The notes: a model not told the origin generated them from the sequence alone. A stretch of 64,000 bases of DNA from Saccharopolyspora erythraea NRRL 2338 (GCF_000062885.1 NC_009142.1:2345584-2409583), one strand, 5' to 3'. Positions 20,714-29,797 are shown, numbered from the stretch's first letter. Numbers and translations: made by a program.

Positions 20714-20855
20714 CGTTTCCCATAGGCTGTCTTTGAACGCACCTTGCTCGGCGGTTCCGGTGGCGGAACCGGGCTCCGGGATCTTTTTCTCACGTATCCA
20801 CCCATACGCCGCGAAAAGGCTGTCCTCGCCGGAGAACGCCTGAGCACCCGCGGCG

Positions 20856-20894
20856 GTGCCTGTTTGAAGCGGCTGTGCCGCTTCAAACAGGCAC
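20856..20894. terminator. 18-bp perfect hairpin abutting add stop codon
   Basis: Arms 20856-20873 and 20877-20894 are perfect complements with a 3-nt loop (TGT). The right arm ends one base before the add stop codon (20895-20897, minus strand). It probably terminates add and blocks readthrough from the right. Between this and the suf terminator lie a second hairpin (CGGTTCC/GGAACCG, around 20752-20771) and a T5 run. Confidence 0.6.
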
Positions 20895-21956
20895 TCAGCG
20901 CTGCGACTGCCGCGGGTCCACCGCGTCGATCTCGGCGAGCAGCGCGGTCTTGTCACGTTCGGGAAGGAACGACGCCCGCACGCCGTTGCGGGCCAGCCGC
21001 GTCAGCGCCGCCCGGTCGAGCCCCATGCGGTGCGCGGCCCGGTACTCGCCGTTCAGGTCGGTGCCGAACATCGGCGGATCGTCGGAGTTGAGCGTGACGA
21101 GCAGCCCTTCCTCGAGCATCCACGGCAGCGGGTGCTCGGTTCCCCTGGACTGCCACGGCGCCCCGGAGGACTCCTGCGTCAGCGCCCGCACCGCGCCCGT
21201 GCGCAGGTTCGAGGTGGGGGAGACGTCCACCGGGAGCTGCGTGTCCCGCAGATGGGCGATGAGCTCGGCGTCGGCCACGCTCCCGATGCCGTGGCCGATG
21301 CGTTCCGCGCCCAGCGCGCGGATCGCCGACCACACCCGGTCCGGGCCGCGGGTCTCACCGGCGTGCGGCAGGCTGTGCAGCCCGGCGGCCCTGGCCCGGG
21401 CGAAGACCTCGCGGAACTGGTCCCGCTCGACCTCCAGGCCGCCGACACCGAAGCCCAGCACCGTCTGCGGGCCGTGCGCGAGGACGGCGTCGAGCGTGCG
21501 CTCGCCGGCCTCGGCGCCGTAATCCCCGGCGAAGTCGGGTATCCAGCGGATCCGGATGCCGCTCTCGCGTTCGGCCCGCTTCCTGCCGTGCTCGATCCCG
21601 GCGAAGACGACCGGCGCGGGGATGTCGCGCAGCAGGTGGTCGGAGAGGCTGAAGTGCACCTCGGCGTAGCGCACGTTCTGCGCGGCGAGGTTGCGCGCGG
21701 TGTCGAACGCCAGCGCGGCGAAGTCCTCCTCGTCGCGCAGCACCTCCACCGCCCGCCGGTAGACGTCGAGGAAGTGGGGGAAGTCGCGGTACTCGTACCA
21801 CTCGCGGATCTCCCGCAGCGAACGGGAAAACCCGGCGACGGCGTGCTTCTCGGCGAGTGCGAGCAGCAGCGGGGGCTGCATGGAACCTTCGAGGTGGACG
21901 TGCAGCTCCACCTTCGGCAGCGCGGCGATGAACTGGTCGATCGATGCTGAGGACAC
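20895..21956 (-). CDS. add: Adenosine deaminase-family protein
   Basis: 353 aa from GTG 21956. Amidohydrolase-fold aminohydrolase: metal motif LPKVELHVHLEGS, substrate-site LHSLPHAGE, ERIGHGIGSV, and LVTLNSDDPPMFGTDLNGEY with the metal Asp pair. The segment TVLGFGVGGLEVERDQF differs from the FDLAGxE of classical adenosine deaminase. Substrates such as aminodeoxyfutalosine or another adenine nucleoside are therefore possible; the deaminase class is certain, the exact substrate is not. Monocistronic. Confidence 0.82.
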   Translation of the reverse strand: MSSASIDQFIAALPKVELHVHLEGSMQPPLLLALAEKHAVAGFSRSLREIREWYEYRDFPHFLDVYRRAVEVLRDEEDFAALAFDTARNLAAQNVRYAEVHFSLSDHLLRDIPAPVVFAGIEHGRKRAERESGIRIRWIPDFAGDYGAEAGERTLDAVLAHGPQTVLGFGVGGLEVERDQFREVFARARAAGLHSLPHAGETRGPDRVWSAIRALGAERIGHGIGSVADAELIAHLRDTQLPVDVSPTSNLRTGAVRALTQESSGAPWQSRGTEHPLPWMLEEGLLVTLNSDDPPMFGTDLNGEYRAAHRMGLDRAALTRLARNGVRASFLPERDKTALLAEIDAVDPRQSQR

Positions 21957-22041
21957 CGGGAACGGCCTTTCGACGGTGACCGCCGGCGGAACGCGCCGGC
22001 GTGCTGGCTGGTGAGGTGACGGGAGAAACGCGCGTCACCGG

Positions 22042-22161
22042 CTACCAGGCGAGATCACCGCGCCTGTGGTCCTGGCCGTAGAGCGGGAGAGCGGGCGTGC
22101 GCCTGCGCGGAACCGGGTTCCGGAGCACGGGCGCGACCACGCAGATGACTGTATGCCGCAT
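22042..22161 (-). CDS. Possible 39-aa small ORF
   Basis: ATG 22161 follows GGGGCGGGGA and reads MRHTVICVVAPVLRN, a short hydrophobic start and then a basic segment ending RRGDLAW. It lies between MOSC (29 bp upstream) and add on the same strand. No family is recognised; it could be random high-GC coding. Confidence 0.2.
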   Translation of the reverse strand: MRHTVICVVAPVLRNPVPRRRTPALPLYGQDHRRGDLAW

Positions 22162-22189
22162 TCCCCGCCCCGGCAACGAATCCGCCGCG

Positions 22190-23068
22190 TCACACCCGTT
22201 CGGCGGCGTCGAAGCCGGAGTCCAGCTCCACCCGGTCGCCGCGCCGGATCCGCCCGGGGCGCACCACCTCGGCGTAGACCCCGGCGACCGCGCCCCGGCC
22301 GTAGCGCTCGGTCGTGATGGTGTTGTGCCGCGCGGGAATCCGCAGCGCCTCGCGGTTGACCGGCAGGTCGCCGTGGGCCAGCGTCGGGATCGCGCAGCGC
22401 GGAGTGCCCACGATGACGCGCAGCACCACCTCGGCACCGATGCGCGCGTACCGCTGCGACCAGTCGTTCTCCGCGAAACCGCCCAGCTCCGGCGTGTCGA
22501 CGACGATGTTCGGCCGGTACCGCACCGGATCCACCGGCGCGCCGGCGTGCTCGTCGATCGCGGCGAGCGTCGCGGTGGTGATCAGGTGCACCGGTGCGGC
22601 GTCGACCAGAGTGCCCGGCGGTGCGAGGGAACCGAACTCGTTTTCCTCGATGTGCACCTCGGCGTCCAGACCGCTCGCCAGCACCTCGTCCGGGTCGGAG
22701 CGCTGCAGCGTCGCCCCGCCCGGCTTGCGGCTGACGAGCGCTACCTCGCGGCCGAGGTAGGCGCTGAGCGCGGCGCCGGCCCGGGCCGGATCGGCGGTCG
22801 ACAGGCTCGTCTCCGGCGCGCCCGCGCCGGGCAGCGTCATCGCGACGTGGTCGCCGTCGTGGTCGGCCCGGATGGTGGGGAGCGCCCGCCACAGCCGCGG
22901 ATTCTTCGCACTGGCGATGCGGCCCGTCTCGACGTCGAGCAGCGCGTAGGCCCGGTCGCCGGCGACCCCGCGCTCGGTCACCTCGCAGGACTCGACGACC
23001 TCGCCGAGCATCGACTTGACGGGGTAGCGGCGCAGCACCGATACGGCGCCGACGTGACTTGCTGGCAT
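22190..23068 (-). CDS. MOSC domain protein (N-terminal beta-barrel plus MOSC)
   Basis: 292 aa from ATG 23068 with GAGGAG eight bases upstream. The MOSC_N barrel begins VGAVSVLRRYPVKSMLGEVVESCEVTERG. The MOSC core contains RYRPNIVVDTPELGGFAENDW and the conserved Cys in VGTPRCAIPTLAHGDLP. MOSC proteins carry sulfur or act with molybdenum cofactor as N-hydroxylate reductases (YcbX/mARC family). The domain is clear, the substrate unknown. Confidence 0.88.
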   Translation of the reverse strand: MPASHVGAVSVLRRYPVKSMLGEVVESCEVTERGVAGDRAYALLDVETGRIASAKNPRLWRALPTIRADHDGDHVAMTLPGAGAPETSLSTADPARAGAALSAYLGREVALVSRKPGGATLQRSDPDEVLASGLDAEVHIEENEFGSLAPPGTLVDAAPVHLITTATLAAIDEHAGAPVDPVRYRPNIVVDTPELGGFAENDWSQRYARIGAEVVLRVIVGTPRCAIPTLAHGDLPVNREALRIPARHNTITTERYGRGAVAGVYAEVVRPGRIRRGDRVELDSGFDAAERV

Positions 23069-23157
23069 GTGCGGGACTCCTCGGCCGGTGAACACCCGGC
23101 CGACACGCTAGCGGGCACCACCGACCGCGCTGCTCGAGAGTCGTCGTGCGGCATTGC

Positions 23158-25590
23158 CTAACCGGCGCAAGGCGAAGCCGGCGCCGCATCCGGGCCGGTG
23201 CCCCAGCCCGACGGACGGTCCGACAGGGTGTGGTCGACCGAGCCACCGTCGCGCAACTGCTCCCATCCGACCCACACCTGATCGCGCGGTTGCCCGGACA
23301 CCCGCACGCCGGCGTCGTACTGCAGCCTGCCGCCGTCCGCACCGGGCGCGGTGATGGTCAGCGGCCGCCGACCCGGGAGCTCCACCACAGCGCGCTCGAA
23401 CCGCGGTGCGTTCAGGACGAACTGCCCGGTGCCCGGGACCGCCGGGTACAGCCCGAGCGCGCTGAAGACGTACCAGGCCGACATCGTGCCCAGGTCGTCG
23501 TTGCCCGTCACGCCGTCGGGGGCGTTGGTGAACAGCGTCTGCTGCGCCCGCGCCACCGCGGAGGTCTTGTCCGGGTGGCCGACCAGCGCGTACATCCACG
23601 GCGAGTGCAGGTCGGGCTCGTTGTTGGGGTTGTAGCGGAACTGCCCGTAGTAGTCGTAGGGGTCGATGACCCACTCCTCGCGGGCGGTCCGCGCCGGGTC
23701 GGTGAGCAGCTTGTCGTAGGCGAAGAACGTGTCGAGCCGCTTCTCGGCCTGCTCCGGGCCGCCGACGGCCTCCAGCAGGCCCGGAACGTCCTGCTGCGTC
23801 AGCCACTGGTACTGCCACGCGGTGCCTTCGTGGAACCCGTCGTCGGAGACCGGTTCGTAGGGCGCCACCCAGGACCCGTCGAGGTTGCGTGGACGCGGGA
23901 ACCCGGTGAACCCGCGTTCGGGGTCGTGCACGGTGCCGTCCCACACGTTGCGCCACGACCGCCCGCGTTCGGCGAACGCCGCCGCGTCCTGCTGCCTGCC
24001 CAGCGCGGCGGCCATGATGGACAGCGAGCAGTCCGCCAGCGCGTACTCCATCGTCGCCGAACCGCCGTGGTGCGGGTCGACGTCCTGGCCCTTCTTCGGG
24101 AAGTCCGGGTCGTGCTGCACGAACCCCTGCGACAGGTACGACTCGTTGCCCGCGCGGCCCTCGTACGGCGACTCCGCAGGCGGCACCCCGTCGGCGTTGC
24201 GCAGCAGCGCCTCGTATGCCCGCTGCTCGTTGCCGGCCAGCGCGCCGAACCGCCACAGGTCGACCAGGAACGGGGTGACCGGGTCGCCGGTCATGGTGTT
24301 GGTCTCGTAGTTGGCGTAGGCCCACCGGGGCAGCCAGCCGCCCTGCTCGTCGATGGTGAGCACCGAGCGCGCGATGTCGCGGGCGCGGTCGGGCACCAGC
24401 ATCGCCAGCAGCTGGTTCTGCGTCCGGTAGGTGTCCCACAGCGAGAAGAACTGGTAGTAGGTCCAGTCCTCGGCGACGTGGATGCGCTCGTCGGAGCCGC
24501 GGTAGCGGCCGTCGGCGTCGTTGCCGGTCAGCGGTTGCAGCAGCACGTGGTACAGCGACGTGGTGAAGACCGCCGTGTCGTCGGCGCTGCCGCCCTGGAC
24601 CCGGATCCGGTCCAGCTCGCGCCGCCAGCGGTCCTGGGTGCGCTCGCGGATCTCGTCGAAGCCCCGCGGCCGGCCGGACTCGTCCAGGCCCTCCGCCGCC
24701 AGGTTCGTGTCCGCGCCCTGCTGGTCGACGTGGGAGATGGCGGTGGTCGCGGTGACCTGGCGGTCGCCGAAGGACAGCCACGCGCCGCGCAGGCCGCGCT
24801 CGCCGGAGACCGCGCGGCGGCCGGGCTGCCCGCCGTCGGGCTGCCACGTGCCGAACGACGAGATCGGGCGGTCGAACCTGGTCGTGAACCACACCGTGTA
24901 CTCGCGGCCGCCGCAGAAGCCCTTGCTGCGGACCCAGCCGCGCACCGTGTGGTCGTCGACGACCTCGACGCCGCTGCCGCTGATCGGGTTGTCCTTGTTG
25001 GCCTGTCCGACGTTGATGAAGACGTTCGCGGGCGCGGCGTCGCCGAAGGTGTAGCGCTCGACCCCGACCCGGGTGTCGGCGGTGGCCTCGACGTCGATGC
25101 CGTCGTAGTCGGTGAGCCTGGTGCGGTAGTAGCCCGCGTCGCCCACCTCGCCCTCGTGGGTGTAGCCCGCCGCGTAGTTCTCGTGGTCGAACTCCTCGGG
25201 CCTGGTGGTGTCGAAGTCGTTGCCCGCACCGGGGCCGACCGTGCCCGTGGTGGGCAGCGTGGAGATCAGGCCGCCCTGCTCCCAGCACCCGGCTCCGGAG
25301 AGGAAGAAGTGGCCGAAGCCGCGGATGCGCGCGTCGTCGTAGCGCCAGCCCGCGTAGTGCGTGCCGATGGGGCTGACCTGCGTCATGCCGAACGGAGCCG
25401 ACGCGCCGGGGAAGGTGTTGCCCTCGTCCCGGGTGCCGATGAAGGTGTTGACCGCCTCCACCGGGTCGACCGGCCGCGCGATGGCGGGAGCGCCCGCGGC
25501 GACCAGCGCGATCAGGGACGCGACGGCGATCGTGGAGGCTCGGCGCGGGCGCTGCGGCATGGGCTGGCTCCCGTTCGACAACGTTGTCAT
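23158..25590 (-). CDS. Secreted GH92 alpha-1,2-mannosidase
   Basis: 810 aa from ATG 25590 (GAAGGGG upstream). A signal peptide with a basic start and the hydrophobic run IAVASLIALVAAGAPAIA is probably cut before RPVDPVEAVNTFIGT. GH92 hallmarks are GNTFPGASAPFGMTQVSP, RIRGFGHFFLSGAGC, the calcium/catalytic region DWTYYQFFSLWDTYRTQNQL, HHGGSATMEYALADCSLS, EGTAWQYQWLTQQDV, and NPNNEPDLHSPWMYAL then GNDDLGTMSAWYVFSALGLYP with catalytic Asp and Glu. It removes mannose from glycans outside the cell. Alone, with no transporter beside it. Confidence 0.94.
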   Translation of the reverse strand: MTTLSNGSQPMPQRPRRASTIAVASLIALVAAGAPAIARPVDPVEAVNTFIGTRDEGNTFPGASAPFGMTQVSPIGTHYAGWRYDDARIRGFGHFFLSGAGCWEQGGLISTLPTTGTVGPGAGNDFDTTRPEEFDHENYAAGYTHEGEVGDAGYYRTRLTDYDGIDVEATADTRVGVERYTFGDAAPANVFINVGQANKDNPISGSGVEVVDDHTVRGWVRSKGFCGGREYTVWFTTRFDRPISSFGTWQPDGGQPGRRAVSGERGLRGAWLSFGDRQVTATTAISHVDQQGADTNLAAEGLDESGRPRGFDEIRERTQDRWRRELDRIRVQGGSADDTAVFTTSLYHVLLQPLTGNDADGRYRGSDERIHVAEDWTYYQFFSLWDTYRTQNQLLAMLVPDRARDIARSVLTIDEQGGWLPRWAYANYETNTMTGDPVTPFLVDLWRFGALAGNEQRAYEALLRNADGVPPAESPYEGRAGNESYLSQGFVQHDPDFPKKGQDVDPHHGGSATMEYALADCSLSIMAAALGRQQDAAAFAERGRSWRNVWDGTVHDPERGFTGFPRPRNLDGSWVAPYEPVSDDGFHEGTAWQYQWLTQQDVPGLLEAVGGPEQAEKRLDTFFAYDKLLTDPARTAREEWVIDPYDYYGQFRYNPNNEPDLHSPWMYALVGHPDKTSAVARAQQTLFTNAPDGVTGNDDLGTMSAWYVFSALGLYPAVPGTGQFVLNAPRFERAVVELPGRRPLTITAPGADGGRLQYDAGVRVSGQPRDQVWVGWEQLRDGGSVDHTLSDRPSGWGTGPDAAPASPCAG

Positions 25591-26087
25591 GGGTCTGAAC
25601 CCCTTCAACGTAAGAGGCGCCCGCACGAGGCGGCAATGCGCAGGACGAGTGATCGACGGCCGCTCGACGGCTGATCGGACCAGGGCGGTGCGCCGATCGA
25701 TCCGGGGCCATTGCGGTGGCGGCGGGGCGGGCCACGCTCGGGCCGTCGTTCAGTTCTCGGCGGTTCACCGGATCCAGCTATGGCGAACGCCAGTTCGACT
25801 CGGGAGCATCGGTGGTATGACCGGATTGATCAACGCTCCGTTCCTGCTCGCCGCGCCGCCGCTGCTTGCGGCTGCTCTCCCGGCCGCCGGCGCTCTGCTG
25901 CTAACCGCGCTCGTTCGGGCGTTCGCCGCGTGGAGGCCACCGCCCGTGGCACCCCCGATGTTTCGGGCGCACGCGCCACCCGCGACGCTTCGGGCGCTCG
26001 CGCCACCCGGCGTCCTCCGCTCCCTTGGAAGGGTCTCCCCGGCGCCGCTGGAATGGTGTCCCCGGAGCACCGTGCCTGCGGCTGTGC
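25591..26087. other. Intergenic region without a supportable gene
   Basis: About 500 bp between GH92 and the EAL-GGDEF gene. A plus frame from ATG 25817 begins with a hydrophobic stretch (MTGLINAPFLLAAPPLLAA) but runs antisense through over 400 bp of the next gene. Two near-identical 22-bp copies containing TTCGGGCGCNCGCGCCACCCG lie near 25970-26020. The GH92 promoter should be in the left part, but no clear hexamers are seen. Confidence 0.5.
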
Positions 26088-27884
26088 TTACTGCGGAGGC
26101 GGCGGGAAGCCGCCCGTCGGCCGCGCGTCCGGTTCGTGCGTCGGGAAGTGGGGCGCCGGGAAGTCCTGAGCGGGGAACTCGGGAGCCGTGGGCGTGCCCC
26201 GCAACACGTCGATGCGGTCCGATCCGGGGCGCGACATCACCCAGCTCGACCCGTGCAGCGACTTCGCGTGCCGCTTCAGCGGGGCCAGCTGCCGAGAGAC
26301 CTCGTCGTAGGTGGTCGCCGTGCCCCGCGCGCACACGAACGTCGCCAGCGAGAGGCTCACGTCGACGCCGCCCGCGGTGCGGGGCGGGTCGAGGAGGATC
26401 TCCGACAGCGGCACCAGGTCGTCGAGATCGGAGACGATCAGGAAGTCGTCCCCGCCGACGTGGCCCACCTGCACCGAGCTCATCCCCGCGGCGGAGTCGG
26501 TCAGGGTGCGGCCGATCGAGCGGATGAGGTCGTCACCGGCGGAGAACCCGGCCGTGTCGTTGACGGTCTTGAAGCCGTCGATGTCCAGCCAGCTCACCGC
26601 GAACACCTCGTCGGCGGCCAGCCTGCGGGCCACGTCGCGGGCGATCGCGTCGCTGCCGGGCAGCCGGGTGAGCGGGTTGAGTGCCGCGGCCTCCTCCACC
26701 TTGAGGTCGGCCATGCCGCGGATCAGCTGTCCGGCGCGCACGATCCCCAGGCAGCGACCGGACTCGTCGACGACGATCGCGTCGTCGTACATCCGGTACT
26801 GGTCCGAACCGGTGATCAGCCCCAGCGCCTCCATCGCCGTCGTCGCGGTGGTGACGACCCGCGGTTCGTCGGCGAGCCGGGAAGCCGGGCGCCTGGCGTG
26901 CAGTGCGTGCCCGTACGGGCCGGTGACGGCGAGCAGGAAGCGGTTGCGGTCGATGGTCCAGTGCGGGTGGTTCTGCTCGTCGACCAGCACCACCCCGCTG
27001 ATCTCGGGGTGGTCGGCGAGGACCTGCCGGACCTGGTCGGCGGTGACGTCGGTCGGCAGCGTCGTGGCGGGGGCGAGGAACTCCGTCACGCGCGGCCCGG
27101 CCGCCAGCGTGGTGACCGAGGGTGCGTGCGGGTCGGTGATCTCCGCGGCCACGCCGGGGATCGTCAGCACGGTCGGCGGCCGTCTCGCCGCGGGTGCGAG
27201 CAGGTTGCCCTGCACCAGCCGCACCCCGTTGCGGCGCAGCGCCGTGAGCTGCCGTTCGTTCTCCACGCCCTCGGCGACCAGCAGCGACTCGGTGGCCTCG
27301 CAGAGGTGGCGCACCGCCTCCAGCACCGGCAGCCGCGCCTGGGTGTCGGGCAGGCCCTGCACGACACCGCGGTCGAGCTTGACCATGCTCGGGCGCATGT
27401 CGGCGATCAGCGTGAGCGGCACGTCGCCTTCGCCCACTCCGTCGAGCGCGACCTGGTAGCCGTCTGCCCGCAGCTTCTCCACGCCGGCGACGAGCTGGGC
27501 GGGGTCGAGCCGTGCGAACGGGGGCCCGATCTCGATCGTGAGCTCCTGCGGGCGCCTGCCGACGCGGCGCAGGTCCTCGCCGAGCACGTCGAGCCGGGCG
27601 AGGTCGTGGGCGACCGTGCCGCCGAAGACGTTCAGGTGCAGCGGGAGGAGGGTCTCGAACTCGGATGCCGACTTCAGGGCCGCGACCGCGAGCTGGACGT
27701 CCAGCTCTGTGAGCCTGCGCTGCCGCGCGGCCTCCCGGAAGAGGTCATGCACATGCGCACCGGCCGGCCTGGCGAGTGCTTCCACCGCCACGATCGCACC
27801 GGTCTTCACATTGATCAACGGCTGGAATGCGAAGCGTACTTCGTCCACCAGCGCAAGCACGGAGTCGATGTTGCCCGTACTCAT
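26088..27884 (-). CDS. EAL-CBS-GGDEF hybrid signalling protein
   Basis: 598 aa from ATG 27884. Residues 1-240 form an EAL domain (FAFQPLINVKTGAIVAVEALAR, LTIEIGPP, SMVKLDRG, AEGVENERQL). A pair of CBS-like modules follows at about 250-400. A GGDEF domain occupies about 405-560 (LPGSDAIARDVARRL, VSWLDIDGFKTVNDTAGFSAGDDLI, VGHVGGDDFLIVSD). The C-terminus is a Pro-rich tail. The usual DDFG of active EAL enzymes reads LDGVGEG, so phosphodiesterase activity is doubtful. The cyclase motif GGDDF is close to consensus. No membrane segment; likely a cytosolic c-di-GMP enzyme or sensor. Confidence 0.88.
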   Translation of the reverse strand: MSTGNIDSVLALVDEVRFAFQPLINVKTGAIVAVEALARPAGAHVHDLFREAARQRRLTELDVQLAVAALKSASEFETLLPLHLNVFGGTVAHDLARLDVLGEDLRRVGRRPQELTIEIGPPFARLDPAQLVAGVEKLRADGYQVALDGVGEGDVPLTLIADMRPSMVKLDRGVVQGLPDTQARLPVLEAVRHLCEATESLLVAEGVENERQLTALRRNGVRLVQGNLLAPAARRPPTVLTIPGVAAEITDPHAPSVTTLAAGPRVTEFLAPATTLPTDVTADQVRQVLADHPEISGVVLVDEQNHPHWTIDRNRFLLAVTGPYGHALHARRPASRLADEPRVVTTATTAMEALGLITGSDQYRMYDDAIVVDESGRCLGIVRAGQLIRGMADLKVEEAAALNPLTRLPGSDAIARDVARRLAADEVFAVSWLDIDGFKTVNDTAGFSAGDDLIRSIGRTLTDSAAGMSSVQVGHVGGDDFLIVSDLDDLVPLSEILLDPPRTAGGVDVSLSLATFVCARGTATTYDEVSRQLAPLKRHAKSLHGSSWVMSRPGSDRIDVLRGTPTAPEFPAQDFPAPHFPTHEPDARPTGGFPPPPQ

Positions 27885-28530
27885 GCTGTTCCATCGAGCT
27901 TGTTCACGACCTGTTCACCGACATCTCAGCTCCTCCTCGTTTCCGAGGACGCCGGGCCCAGTGTGCCAAACTAACGCGCTTGACCAGCCAGGAACAGCAC
28001 AAGCCCCCCGGAACTGTGTCCGGCGGCACAACGAAACGCGTTTGTTCCGCCACGTTGTGTGGCAGTTCGCCCGAACGCGGCCGCCGTTCGGGCGCTATTT
28101 TGGTGAACAACAAACGAATCACGCCATGAAATGTGCGACCAATTTCCGGAACGGGCGTGCAGATCAAATTCCATTTCTTCGAAAATGATCTTGGTTGGAT
28201 TCTTCGGCCGGCCGCCCAAGATCCGCGATCGACCTGCCACCGACCGAACACCCGCCCGCGCTCCAGCACGCGGAACCACCACCGGTTGACCGCCAGATCC
28301 TCGGCCAGATCGCTGCCGGACCGCCACGCTCCACCCGGACGAGACCCCAGGCCAGACTGCCGGCCTCAGCCAAACCACGAGTCGCCGTCTGGAGCGCCAA
28401 ACCCCAGCAGGGTCCGGGGTCCAGACCATGCCCCAGCCCGCTCCGCCTGCTCACCCGATCCGCCTGCCCAACCGATCCGCGGGGTGCGCGCCCGGTCCCA
28501 GGCGCCGCCGCGTCCGTCCGCCCCGCCTAC
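27885..28530. other. 646-bp intergenic region
   Basis: No convincing gene on either strand. The part 27985-28200 is clearly poorer in GC than its surroundings and holds the palindrome AAACGCGTTT (28034-28043), a terminator-like hairpin (28068-28101) and direct repeats of TGTTCAC near the EAL gene start (27901-27920). The remainder, 28200-28530, is open in several frames without recognisable domains. Confidence 0.5.
28068..28101 (+). terminator. Rho-independent-type hairpin with no upstream gene
   Basis: CGCCCGAACG and CGTTCGGGCG form a perfect 10-bp stem with a 7-nt loop, followed on the plus strand by CTATTTT. Both neighbouring genes are transcribed leftwards, so on the plus strand it has no known gene to terminate. 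Confidence 0.5.
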
Positions 28531-29733
28531 CTACAGGCCGCCCAGGCCGTGGTGGGCGTGCGGACGGCCGAGGGACAGGCCGCCGGTGACCAGTTGCCGC
28601 CGGATCGGCCAGGGGGCGCGGCGGAACAGCACCGTCATGGCCGCCGCCGTGGCGGCGGGGTCGTGGTCGACCGAGAGGAAGGCCGACTGGTGGTGCGGCG
28701 GCAGCGCGAAGAACGACTCGAAGAACTCCGGGACGAGGTGCGGTGGGAACGTCAGCAGCGCCTGCAACGCGCGCCGGCGCAGCGCGTGCGCGGCGAGCGC
28801 CCGCGGCGGCCACAGGATCGACCACGCCGCCCTCGCCGCCGCCGCGGGCCCGGCGGGTAGGCCTGCGGTGATGGCCGAGGCGATCCACGGGGCCTTGCGC
28901 AGCGAGGTCGCGACGCTGAAGCCGGTGGCCGGGTGGACCAGGCCGGCCGACGCGCCGAACGGGATCACGCGGCCAGGGCGGGGCAGCGGGTCGTCGACGG
29001 GGAAGCGCACGCGTTCCTCGACCGCGCCCTCCGGGACCTCTATCCCTACCTCGCCGAGCCGGCTACGCAGGCGCCGCCGCAGCAGGGCCAGCGGCAGCGC
29101 GGGGCGCCTGGCAAGTGAGGTCTCCTCCAGCAGCACCTGCTCGGCGCCCAGCCGCACGCCGTACAGGAACGTCGGCCATCCGCCTCGCGTGTCCGGCGCG
29201 GCCCGCCAGTCCATGAACAGGCCGGTGCCCGGCGGGCACAGCCCGGCCGCCTCGTGCTCCTCCAGCACGACGCCGACCGCGGTCTGCTGGGCGGAGGTGC
29301 GCGGCGGTCTGCCGCCGGAGAGGACGCGCGCCGCGCCCGAGGCGTCGACGACGACGGCCGAGGCGATGCGGCGACCGTCCTTGAGGTGAACCGTCGAACC
29401 GGTCGGCCCGTGCTCGGCGGAGACCACGCGGCCCGAGATCTCGGTGACGTCGTCGCGCCAGAGGTGCTTCCACAGCACCGCGTTGTCGATGACCGCATAC
29501 GCCCGCGGCCACTCGTGCATGGTCGTGCCGAAGGCGCGCATCCGCCCCATGACCTCCGACAGCGCCGACTGCGGCACCGAGGCCGGGAGCTCGTCGCACC
29601 AGGCGGCGTAGGTCTGCGGCCAAACCCGCCGCGGGTTCGGGTCGATCAGGGCGACCTGCAGGCCGGTATCGCTGGCGGCCGCCGCGACGGCGCGGCCGGC
29701 GGGTCCAGCACCCACGACTACGACATCCACCAC
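28531..29733 (-). CDS. Lycopene cyclase-family FAD protein
   Basis: 400 aa from GTG 29733. The dinucleotide-binding start is VDVVVVGAGPAGRAVAAAA. Next come LQVALIDPNPRRVWPQTYAAW, AYAVIDNAVLWKHL, the second FAD motif VVVDASGAARVLSGG, QTAVGVVLE and FLYGVRLGAEQVLLEETSL, all characteristic of CrtY/CrtL-type lycopene beta-cyclases. GxPxSxLVHPATGFS-like IPFGASAGLVHPATGFSVA is the conserved C-terminal motif. It would cyclise the ends of lycopene or a related carotenoid. No other crt gene is in the window. Confidence 0.82.
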   Translation of the reverse strand: MVDVVVVGAGPAGRAVAAAASDTGLQVALIDPNPRRVWPQTYAAWCDELPASVPQSALSEVMGRMRAFGTTMHEWPRAYAVIDNAVLWKHLWRDDVTEISGRVVSAEHGPTGSTVHLKDGRRIASAVVVDASGAARVLSGGRPPRTSAQQTAVGVVLEEHEAAGLCPPGTGLFMDWRAAPDTRGGWPTFLYGVRLGAEQVLLEETSLARRPALPLALLRRRLRSRLGEVGIEVPEGAVEERVRFPVDDPLPRPGRVIPFGASAGLVHPATGFSVATSLRKAPWIASAITAGLPAGPAAAARAAWSILWPPRALAAHALRRRALQALLTFPPHLVPEFFESFFALPPHHQSAFLSVDHDPAATAAAMTVLFRRAPWPIRRQLVTGGLSLGRPHAHHGLGGL

Positions 29734-29783
29734 GTGAGCATCAGATCACGCCCGTCGCGGTGCGTGCCTTCCGACCGGCGTTC

Positions 29784-29789
29784 TATAAC
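29784..29789 (+). promoter_or_regulatory. -10 element of dgt, suggesting a leaderless transcript
   Basis: TATAAC (29784-29789) is a good -10. The expected transcription start, six to eight bases on, coincides with the ATG at 29798, and no Shine-Dalgarno is visible. Confidence 0.5.
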
Positions 29790-29797
29790 GTGTGGCC

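Noticed and set aside
25817-26527. Plus-strand frame with a hydrophobic start (MTGLINAPFLLAAP...)
   Set aside because: More than half is antisense to the EAL-GGDEF gene, and no RBS or domain supports it.
28195-28860. Open frames on both strands in the 28.2-28.5 kb gap
   Set aside because: Pro/Arg-rich, no domain, and the plus frame runs antisense into the lycopene cyclase gene.
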